Shown here in pieces: positions 53,762 through 61,206 of a stretch of DNA of 64,000 bases; the stretch's first letter is position 1, and every line of letters starts with the position of its first letter. Under the pieces are notes generated by a model. It had not been told where the DNA came from, searched no databases, and saw only the letters and a program-made list of their open reading frames with translations. The stretch comes from an uncultured Bacteroidota bacterium (GTDB taxonomy: Bacteria > Bacteroidota > Bacteroidia > JABEUT01), in contig CAIPDV010000008.1 of assembly GCA_903863935.1 (NCBI GenBank), positions 1 through 64,000 on the forward strand, given 5' to 3'. The position numbers were made by a program, and so were the translations under genes.

Positions 53762-55105
53762 ATGGCATTTGGTAAGCCTATAATTGATTTCGTAAAAAGG
53801 TTATATAAACATTTCGATACTCCGCCGGCGGTTATTGAAGTGGTTAATTACCGTTTTTATATAGTATCAAATATTGGCCAAACTGTAGCATGGGCAGCCC
53901 ATTTGGAATGGATGTTCATATTCTATTTTCTGGGGGTATTTAAACTTGCCTTCATACAAATTCCAAGTATTTTAGTCTATGTAATTGCCATTAACATCAA
54001 CCGGAGGGGGCATCACATGCTGGCAATGGTTATTTCGCTTACCGAAATAGTGGCGCATCAGATGTTAGCTGTCTATTTTATTGGCTGGGATGCAGCCTTT
54101 CAGTATTTTATTCCTGTAGTAGCCATTTTTCCGTTTTTGATCCCGAAAGGCAACTGGTTTTGGAAATGGTTTATGTTATTGATGTGTTTGGGCAGCTATG
54201 TATTCATAGATTTTTACATGAATAATATTGTCCCGGTTTATTCTTTAAGCAGAACTACTTTAACTGTTTTCCACGTTACCAATATTATGCTGTCATTTGC
54301 CTTGTTTGCAACTTGGGCCATATATCTTTCATTTGCGGTTAACCGGGCACAAGTAATCATTGAAGAAAAAACCAAGGAACTTACCAAAGCCGAGGAGGCA
54401 GTTAAGCAAGCCGAAATTCAATTAAAATTGGAACTAAAGGAACAGGAAAATAACATCATTACCAAGGAAAAGCAACGCTACGAAGAATTGTTGCTGAATA
54501 TTCTTCCATACGAAGTGGCACAGGAGCTAAAAGAAAATGGTAAAAGCGAGGCAAAAATGTTCGACCATGTTACTGTAATGTTTACTGATTTTAAAGATTT
54601 CACCAAGATAGGGGAACAGATGAGTCCGGGGCAATTGGTTAAGGAGATCGATTATTGCTTTAGTTCGTTCGATAAAATAATTCAGAAGTACGGAATAGAA
54701 AAGATAAAAACAATTGGTGATTCTTATATGTGTGCCGGTGGTTTGCCGGCGGTGAACAAAACACATGCTACTGATGTAATTCATGCGGCTATTGATATTA
54801 TGACCTTTATGCTCGAGCATAAAAAAGAGAAAGAAGCTAAAGGTGAAACGCCTTTTGAAATACGTATTGGTATCAATACCGGGCCTGTGGTTGCCGGTAT
54901 TGTAGGTATCCGGAAATTCGCCTACGATATTTGGGGCGATACGGTTAACATTGCATCCCGCATGGAATCAAGCGGCGAGCCCGGCAAGATCAATATTTCC
55001 GGTTCAACCCATGAGCAGGTAAAAGAGAAATTCCGTTGTACCTATCGTGGTAAAGTAGAAGCGAAAAACAAAGGCGAAATTGACATGTATTTTGTAGAAG
55101 GTTGA
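53762..55105 (+). CDS. Membrane-integral class III adenylate cyclase 2
   Basis: 447 residues. No TPRs: the N-terminal half (about 35-205) has about six hydrophobic helices, followed by a basic coiled coil (about 210-250, KELTKAEEAVKQAEIQLKLELKEQ) and the cyclase domain (about 255-447) with VMFTDFKDFT, KIKTIGDSYMCAGG and YDIWGDTVNIASRMESSG. All catalytic residues and the ATP-type Lys/Asp pair are retained. The hydrophobic half may sense a membrane or small-molecule signal. Confidence 0.88.
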   Translation: MAFGKPIIDFVKRLYKHFDTPPAVIEVVNYRFYIVSNIGQTVAWAAHLEWMFIFYFLGVFKLAFIQIPSILVYVIAININRRGHHMLAMVISLTEIVAHQMLAVYFIGWDAAFQYFIPVVAIFPFLIPKGNWFWKWFMLLMCLGSYVFIDFYMNNIVPVYSLSRTTLTVFHVTNIMLSFALFATWAIYLSFAVNRAQVIIEEKTKELTKAEEAVKQAEIQLKLELKEQENNIITKEKQRYEELLLNILPYEVAQELKENGKSEAKMFDHVTVMFTDFKDFTKIGEQMSPGQLVKEIDYCFSSFDKIIQKYGIEKIKTIGDSYMCAGGLPAVNKTHATDVIHAAIDIMTFMLEHKKEKEAKGETPFEIRIGINTGPVVAGIVGIRKFAYDIWGDTVNIASRMESSGEPGKINISGSTHEQVKEKFRCTYRGKVEAKNKGEIDMYFVEG

Positions 55106-55200
55106 TTTCGATTCATTTTGTAGTAGTATTGTGAAAAGTTTATTTTTTTCTATAATTTGTTATATTTGACGAATTATACTAGTAAAATATTTAAATAAAT

Positions 55201-55208
55201 TACCTTTA
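55201..55208 (+). promoter_or_regulatory. TAnnTTTA variant -7 box before flavoprotein gene
   Basis: TACCTTTA, 57 bases before the ATG at 55266, identical to 53712-53719. Confidence 0.35.
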
Positions 55209-55265
55209 TTTAGCCCCTGCACTCAACTCAAAGCCTCCAAATAATAACTTAAAAATCTATTCACT

Positions 55266-56927
55266 ATGGACACACTTGCTTACAATGGAACCCTTTACTA
55301 TTTGCCCGAAACAAATGCTGATGTTTCAAGTCTGATAACCCAGGCCAGGCAGAATAATGTTAAAATTCGTGTTCGGGGCTCCGGGCACTCATTCCCTCCG
55401 GGTATAATTTTAGAACCTTCAACCAATCCGAATTCCGGGCCACAACCTATTAATGTTATTATGTCTAAAATGAGGACAGTAACCATTGGCGGGTCTGCTC
55501 CGGCGCCTTATTCCGGAACCTTGGTAACAGTTCAGGGTGGATGTAACCTTGGAATTGATCCATTTGATATTACCGAAATTTCTACCCAACAGAATAGCGT
55601 ATTATACCAAATGCAGCAAGCAGGGCTTTCATTGCCTGATCTGGGAGGAATAACTCACCAAACAATTTCAGGCTTTTCATGCATGGGTTGTTCCGGTGGC
55701 AGCACAACGTATTCTTTCGATGATGCTATTTATTCCATTACACTTATTCCGGCTGATGTAGATAATCCACAGCCAGTAACCTATACGGCAGGCTCTGATA
55801 ATTTTAATGCAGCGGCCGTTTCTATGGGCTTGCTTGGTATTATTGTGGAGGTTGTATTAATTGGTCAGCCTACATTTAATATTCAGGGTTCGGAAATGAT
55901 CAATACCATTGGTGCATCTACTCAGGTAGATTTATTTAACAGCATTACCACACCTAATCCTCCACCCGGCTTGCAGGACTGGCTTCAAACTCAGGAATAC
56001 ACCCGTATTATTTGGTGGCCACAACCATTATATGGTGCAACCACATCAACTTTTACAACCCAATTAAATAATACCCGTTCTGTTGTTTGGCAAGCCTCAA
56101 GGGTTGCTCCGGCACCCGGGTTTCAACCAAATCCTTACCAGGAAGTACAGCCAATGCTAGGTGGAGAATTTGTTCCTGAGGTATTAGCAGGAGGTATTTA
56201 TTCACTGATCGGGAAATGGCCATCCTGGATACAGGAACTTTCAGGAATTATTGGAAACCCTGTATTTACTGCCATTGCAGACGGGCTTACCAAACTAGTT
56301 ACACCTGATTTCTTTTATAAAGAAATATTTCCGGTTGTGTTAAACCAGTTTGTTGTACTAGGACAGATTCCGGGAAATAACAATTATAACCCACAAAACT
56401 TCCAGGATTACTGGTGGCATGGGTTACCAATGGACAACCAGATGAACGATAAACTTTTCCCTGTTTGGTTTACTGAATTGTGGATTGATATCAATCAAAC
56501 GGAAAATGTAATGAATACACTTTCCCAGATCTATAATGATTATTATAACAATGGCAAGTACAACGAGAATAACATGAGTCCGTTGATACCAAATGGAGCT
56601 TTCTCAGTTGAAATATATGCAGCAAAAAGCAGCAATTTCTGGCTGTCTCCCGCTTATGGAACTAATGTTGTCCGTATTGATGTAATGTGGATTGCAAACA
56701 ATGCAAGCAACCCTGCTATATTCTACGAAATGTTCTGGGATCAAATGCGCCAGTATGATTTCCGTGCGCATTGGGCTAAATACAACCCGGATTATTCAAG
56801 TACAGAATGGAGTGGCTACTTGCAAACTGTTTATCCTAAGTTGCCGGATTTCCTTGCGTTGCGTTCAACCAACGATCCTAAAAATGTATTTGTAAACGAT
56901 TATTGGGCACAGCAGTTTGGACTATAA
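55266..56927 (+). CDS. FAD-linked oxidase, aldonolactone-oxidase-like
   Basis: 553 residues. VAO/PCMH-type FAD-binding domain (about 15-220) with VRGSGHSFPPG, whose His is in the position of the covalent FAD linkage in sugar-lactone oxidases, and GGITHQTISGFSCMGCSGG. The C-terminus (FRAHWAKYNPDYSS ... YPKLPDFLALRSTNDPKNVFVNDYW) matches the D-arabinono-1,4-lactone oxidase C-terminal pattern. It would oxidise a sugar lactone or alcohol with O2 or another acceptor; substrate unknown. No signal peptide. Its presence between cyclases 2 and 3 has no obvious functional link. Confidence 0.82.
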   Translation: MDTLAYNGTLYYLPETNADVSSLITQARQNNVKIRVRGSGHSFPPGIILEPSTNPNSGPQPINVIMSKMRTVTIGGSAPAPYSGTLVTVQGGCNLGIDPFDITEISTQQNSVLYQMQQAGLSLPDLGGITHQTISGFSCMGCSGGSTTYSFDDAIYSITLIPADVDNPQPVTYTAGSDNFNAAAVSMGLLGIIVEVVLIGQPTFNIQGSEMINTIGASTQVDLFNSITTPNPPPGLQDWLQTQEYTRIIWWPQPLYGATTSTFTTQLNNTRSVVWQASRVAPAPGFQPNPYQEVQPMLGGEFVPEVLAGGIYSLIGKWPSWIQELSGIIGNPVFTAIADGLTKLVTPDFFYKEIFPVVLNQFVVLGQIPGNNNYNPQNFQDYWWHGLPMDNQMNDKLFPVWFTELWIDINQTENVMNTLSQIYNDYYNNGKYNENNMSPLIPNGAFSVEIYAAKSSNFWLSPAYGTNVVRIDVMWIANNASNPAIFYEMFWDQMRQYDFRAHWAKYNPDYSSTEWSGYLQTVYPKLPDFLALRSTNDPKNVFVNDYWAQQFGL

Positions 56928-56964
56928 TCTTTAATCAAACCCCATTTGTAGGTATATTAGCTGA

Positions 56965-58263
56965 ATGGAATCAACCGAACGGGCAACAACATACACTGAA
57001 AAATTAAAAAATAAAGGTATTGTTGCCCGTAATTGGATCAAGGCCATTAATGTTGGCGTAGATGAAAACACCTCTCTTCTGGACAGGAAAAGAGCAAGGC
57101 TGCTGAATGGCATTTGTGTTATTTCATTTATGGCTTACGTAGGTAACACGTTTAGTTTATTAAAACACGAGTTTTCCCTGATAGAATGTTTTGTTGCCAT
57201 GACAATGATTCTATTTACTATCTATCTGAACAGCCTTAAGCGGTACTCATTAGCCTGCCATGTTTACAATATATGGAACCTGGCCTTCTATAGCTTTATG
57301 GGAATAGTACAGGGAGCCAATGATGCTACTGAGCTTTATCTGGTTCCATCCAGTTTGCTGGGTATGCTTTTCTTCCGTAAGACCAGCATATTTTTTCTCT
57401 ATTTCTTTTTGAATCTGGGGTGTTTCGGAATTGTAAAATATTGCCACCAGATCTGGCCGCCATTAAATGTATTTCCTGAACAAAGCGGATTGTATGTTTC
57501 AAATTATATTTTGCTGTTTGTAATTCTATTTGCCATTATCCTCCACTTCCGCTCGGAAAATATAAAACAGGAAACCCTTTTGGAAGAACGCAATGAAAAG
57601 TTGGGGGAAGAAAAGGAACGTTCGGATGAATTGCTTTTGAATATTTTGCCGGCCGAAACAGCAGAAGAGTTGAAGGCAAAAGGAAGTGCCGATGCAAGAG
57701 AGTATGAATTGGTGACGGTACTATTTACCGATTTTAAAAATTTCACGAAAGCCAGCGAGTCTATGACGGCTCAGGAATTGGTGAATGAAATAAATTACTG
57801 CTACAGTGCTTTCGACAGGATTCTGGCAATACATGGAGTGGAAAAAATTAAAACCATTGGTGACGGATATATGGCTGCAGGTGGGTTGCCCGCAAAAAAT
57901 ACTACCAATCCTGTGGATGCAGTAAATGCAGCATTGGCAATCCGGGATTTTATGGAGAGTGAAAAGCAAAACCGGCTGAAAGAAGGAAAATCATTCTTCG
58001 AAATAAGAGTAGGCTTGCATTCAGGGCCAGTGGTGGCCGGAATTGTGGGTATTAAAAAATTCGCGTATGATATCTGGGGTGATACGGTAAATACCGCATC
58101 CCGTATGGAAAGCAGCGGCGAAGTTGGCAAGGTGAATATTTCAGGATCAACCTATGGATTAGTGAAAGATAAATTCAAATGTGCCTATCGCGGTAAAGTA
58201 GAAGCCAAGAACAAAGGCGAAATAGATATGTATTTTGTAGAATCATTAACTGGTCAGGCTTAA
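56965..58263 (+). CDS. Membrane-integral class III adenylate cyclase 3
   Basis: 432 residues. N-terminal cytoplasmic stretch, about five or six membrane helices (about 45-200), coiled linker (EERNEKLGEEKERSDELLLNILPAET) and cyclase domain (about 235-430) with VLFTDFKNFTKASESMT, KIKTIGDGYMAAGG and YDIWGDTVNTASRMESSG. The catalytic residues are complete and of ATP type. The cyclase domain is closer to those of cyclases 1 and 4 than to cyclase 2, while the membrane part is of a different type from cyclase 1. 37 bases after the flavoprotein gene. Confidence 0.88.
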   Translation: MESTERATTYTEKLKNKGIVARNWIKAINVGVDENTSLLDRKRARLLNGICVISFMAYVGNTFSLLKHEFSLIECFVAMTMILFTIYLNSLKRYSLACHVYNIWNLAFYSFMGIVQGANDATELYLVPSSLLGMLFFRKTSIFFLYFFLNLGCFGIVKYCHQIWPPLNVFPEQSGLYVSNYILLFVILFAIILHFRSENIKQETLLEERNEKLGEEKERSDELLLNILPAETAEELKAKGSADAREYELVTVLFTDFKNFTKASESMTAQELVNEINYCYSAFDRILAIHGVEKIKTIGDGYMAAGGLPAKNTTNPVDAVNAALAIRDFMESEKQNRLKEGKSFFEIRVGLHSGPVVAGIVGIKKFAYDIWGDTVNTASRMESSGEVGKVNISGSTYGLVKDKFKCAYRGKVEAKNKGEIDMYFVESLTGQA

Positions 58264-58302
58264 TGGTTAACGGATAGAAAAATCGGGCTGCATTTTTATT
58301 TT

Positions 58303-58310
58303 TATATTTG
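58303..58310 (+). promoter_or_regulatory. TAnnTTTG box three bases before start codon
   Basis: TATATTTG ends three bases before the ATG at 58314, again implying a leaderless transcript. Confidence 0.55.
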
Positions 58311-58313
58311 TCT

Positions 58314-60203
58314 ATGGTCTCGAAGCATTATAGGATAGCAATTTCGTTATTGGTAAGTTTTCTTTTTTTGTGTGGTATTGCATTTGCGCAGGAAGCAAAT
58401 AACACGCATTCCGAAAAAAAAGATGAACTTTTTGCCAAGTATCTTAGTGATACTTTAAATGCACCTCAAAAGATAAAAGAAATTTTAGGGCTTCTTCAAA
58501 GCAATAAATCTTCGGATAAAACAGAATCTCTGGAGGAATATGAAGTGGCTTTTTCACTGGCACCTTATGTAGGCGATTCGGCCTATATTCTTACCCCGCT
58601 TTATGCACAGTTTTCGGGCTTGCTCGATAATGTTGGTGCACGGGAAATGGCTATTGAATATGCCAAAAAAGCACTTGCCTACCGGCAGAAAGGCAGTTTA
58701 AAACAACCCGGTTTCGAATATAATTTAATAGGACGGATAGCCGGTTTTTATGTCCGTTCAAAACAATATGATACCGCCATGTATTATTATAAAATGGCGG
58801 AAAATGCTGCTATTACTGCAAAAGATATTTTGTATACCTCCTCATCACAAAATAATATAGGCCTTCTTTATATGAAAGAAGGTATGTTTGACTCTGCTTT
58901 CAATTCATTTCAGCGGGCACTCGTATTATTGAACCCGATGGTAAAACGAGCCGATTCGGTATTTAAAGGAGCCATTTTGGATAACCTTGCCGAGAATTAT
59001 TTTGCTGACAGGGAATATCAGAAATCAATAAATGCATACAATACCAAGATTGACTGGTCGAAAATAATTCACAGTTCTACAGGAGTTATTGTGTCTCAAA
59101 TCGGGATTTCAAAATGCCTTGTCGAGTTGCATAATTACCAACTGGCCTTGAATTATTTAACGCAGGCCGAAACAGGTTTAACGAAAGAACCTATTCAAGG
59201 CACCAGAGGAATTAGCCTTAATTTGCTTGAGGCAAAAGGGTTTTATGATTCGGCTGCCGGAGATTGGAAAGGCGCACTACAGGTAAAGAATGCATTAGCA
59301 AGAATAAAAGATTCGATTGTGAATGAACAGAAAAAATCGACCGACGGATTAATACGAACCTTAACTGAAATGCAGATTTTAAAAGCCCGCAGAGATATAC
59401 AATATTTTCAATTGCAGCAAATGCAAAAAGAAACAGTACTTAAAGAACAGCAACGAAGAAAGGAACAACGCTTCAGTATCATCCGAAATGTTTTAATTTT
59501 AGGATTGATACTATGCCTGGCATTTGCTGTCATCTTTTTTATGCAGCGTATCCGTATTTCAAAAGAAAAGAAGCGTAGCGAAGAACTTCTGCTGAACATT
59601 TTACCCGCCGAAACAGCGAATGAATTAAAGTCAAATGGAAGCATCCGAGCCAAAGATTATTTAATGGTTACCGTATTATTTACCGATTTTATAAACTTCA
59701 CCAAGTCCAGTGAAACCATGAGTGCACAAGACCTGGTAAATGAAATTCATTATTGTTATAGTGAGTTTGACCGTATAATTGCTTTGCATGGCATCGAAAA
59801 AATAAAGACCATTGGTGATGGGTATATGGCGGCCGGAGGCCTGCCAATAGAAAATAATACAAATCCTTTTGATGCGGTTAATGCAGCTTTAGAGATCCGG
59901 AACTTTATGGAACTTGAACAACGTAAACGGAGTATAGATGGAAAGCCTTTCTTTGAAATGCGTATTGGTTTACATACTGGACCGGTAGTGGCCGGAATAG
60001 TAGGCATTAAGAAGTTTGCTTATGATATTTGGGGAGATACAGTAAACATTGCAGCCCGTATGGAGGCGGGTGGGGAAGCGGGTAAGGTTAATATTTCCGG
60101 GGCTACATACGAATTGATTAAGGATAAATTCAACTGCACATACAGGGGCAAAGTTCAAGCCAAAAACAAGGGAGAGATAGATATGTACTTTGTAGAAGGG
60201 TAG
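58314..60203 (+). CDS. TPR-containing class III adenylate cyclase 4
   Basis: 630 residues from the ATG at 58314; a TTG two codons earlier overlaps the promoter box. Signal peptide (HYRIAISLLVSFLFLCGIAFA), TPR-like helical repeats (about 60-340), membrane helix (about 390-412, NVLILGLILCLAFAVIFFM) and cyclase domain (about 440-629) with VLFTDFINFTKSSETMS, KIKTIGDGYMAAGG and YDIWGDTVNIAARMEAGG. Architecture equals cyclase 1 but the sensor part is clearly diverged. Active-site residues are intact. Confidence 0.9.
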   Translation: MVSKHYRIAISLLVSFLFLCGIAFAQEANNTHSEKKDELFAKYLSDTLNAPQKIKEILGLLQSNKSSDKTESLEEYEVAFSLAPYVGDSAYILTPLYAQFSGLLDNVGAREMAIEYAKKALAYRQKGSLKQPGFEYNLIGRIAGFYVRSKQYDTAMYYYKMAENAAITAKDILYTSSSQNNIGLLYMKEGMFDSAFNSFQRALVLLNPMVKRADSVFKGAILDNLAENYFADREYQKSINAYNTKIDWSKIIHSSTGVIVSQIGISKCLVELHNYQLALNYLTQAETGLTKEPIQGTRGISLNLLEAKGFYDSAAGDWKGALQVKNALARIKDSIVNEQKKSTDGLIRTLTEMQILKARRDIQYFQLQQMQKETVLKEQQRRKEQRFSIIRNVLILGLILCLAFAVIFFMQRIRISKEKKRSEELLLNILPAETANELKSNGSIRAKDYLMVTVLFTDFINFTKSSETMSAQDLVNEIHYCYSEFDRIIALHGIEKIKTIGDGYMAAGGLPIENNTNPFDAVNAALEIRNFMELEQRKRSIDGKPFFEMRIGLHTGPVVAGIVGIKKFAYDIWGDTVNIAARMEAGGEAGKVNISGATYELIKDKFNCTYRGKVQAKNKGEIDMYFVEG

Positions 60204-60240
60204 AATATTTAAATTTTATTTTATTTGTAATTTATTTTGC

Positions 60241-60248
60241 TAATTTTG
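60241..60248 (+). promoter_or_regulatory. TAnnTTTG -7 box before outer-membrane protein gene
   Basis: TAATTTTG, 23 bases before the ATG at 60272. Confidence 0.5.
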
Positions 60249-60271
60249 TTCTACAATACAAACGTAGCACA

Positions 60272-60937
60272 ATGAAACGGTTTGGCAGAATTTTATTTGT
60301 TTTGTTGTTTATTATTAAGTTACAGACTACAGCTTCTGGCCAGTTGAATGCCAATCGTTTGTTTTACATTAACCCCGTTGGCGGAGGGATATTCTTCAAT
60401 ACCGGGTATTCATTTTTCAATAACCAGATTGGTAATTATTTAACAGGCCGTGTTTGTTTTAACGGTGGTTTTGAAGTCACCAATAAAAAATGGTATTATG
60501 ATTTCAGGGTCTTTAATTTGGAAGGGAAAGTTGCAACAGGCTTGAAAGATAAATTCTGGCAGAATGGCGACCTTATCAATGCTGTTATGGTGGGAGTTGA
60601 TTTTGGATATACGTTTGTCCGTCTGCCGAAACTGTTTATTACACCATTAATAGGAATTGCTCACGGGCACACCACGCATTATACTTCCCATGATACTACT
60701 GGTGGGCCACCGTTCTTTCTGCCTAATGCGTCCTTAAAAATAGATTATAATCTTCTGGGGAGTAAAAGAAGAAGAAGGGGCGATAGGATGTATTTCTCCT
60801 ATGACCGGGAATATGAACATTACATGCAAATAACCTTAACAGAATCCTATTACCCTTTCGGAATGAAGCCTTCCGTTGGATTACCCGGCTCCATTGTAAT
60901 GATATCAGTTGGTGTGAGCTACTATTTTCGGGGATAA
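60272..60937 (+). CDS. Putative small outer-membrane beta-barrel protein
   Basis: 221 residues. Signal peptide (MKRFGRILFVLLFIIKL to about ASG) and alternating aromatic/hydrophobic beta strands (GGGIFFNTGYSFF, WYYDFRVFNLEG, AVMVGVDFGYTFVRL), ending GSIVMISVGVSYYFRG with an aromatic near the C-terminus as in outer-membrane barrels. A basic loop LLGSKRRRRGDR (about residues 160-172) is unusual. No family recognised. Confidence 0.65.
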   Translation: MKRFGRILFVLLFIIKLQTTASGQLNANRLFYINPVGGGIFFNTGYSFFNNQIGNYLTGRVCFNGGFEVTNKKWYYDFRVFNLEGKVATGLKDKFWQNGDLINAVMVGVDFGYTFVRLPKLFITPLIGIAHGHTTHYTSHDTTGGPPFFLPNASLKIDYNLLGSKRRRRGDRMYFSYDREYEHYMQITLTESYYPFGMKPSVGLPGSIVMISVGVSYYFRG

Positions 60938-61085
60938 AGTTGGTAGTGCCGACTATTTCTAGACGCAGCTTATAAGTTCCTGTATTATCAATGTTAAATT
61001 GTTAGTTAAATAGCTTATAATTTAAGTGCAATATTCCAAAGCAATAATTTTCTTAACAAGTGTGTTACCGATATCGTAATTTCAA

Positions 61086-61093
61086 TATATTTG
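61086..61093 (+). promoter_or_regulatory. TAnnTTTG -7 box before SBBP-repeat gene
   Basis: TATATTTG lies 113 bases before the ATG at 61207; a longer leader than elsewhere. The 269-base gap 60938-61206 otherwise holds only AT-rich sequence, including a duplicated AGCTTATAA word (60967 and 61011). Confidence 0.45.
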
Positions 61094-61206
61094 TGCTGAT
61101 ATTCAGTTTTTAATAAATGGAAATATTTTTCGGATCACCAAACGTTATTGCAGTTGGGGCCGTATCAGTGGGTAAAATCTAAAGTTGTAATCATTATTTC
61201 ATCGAA

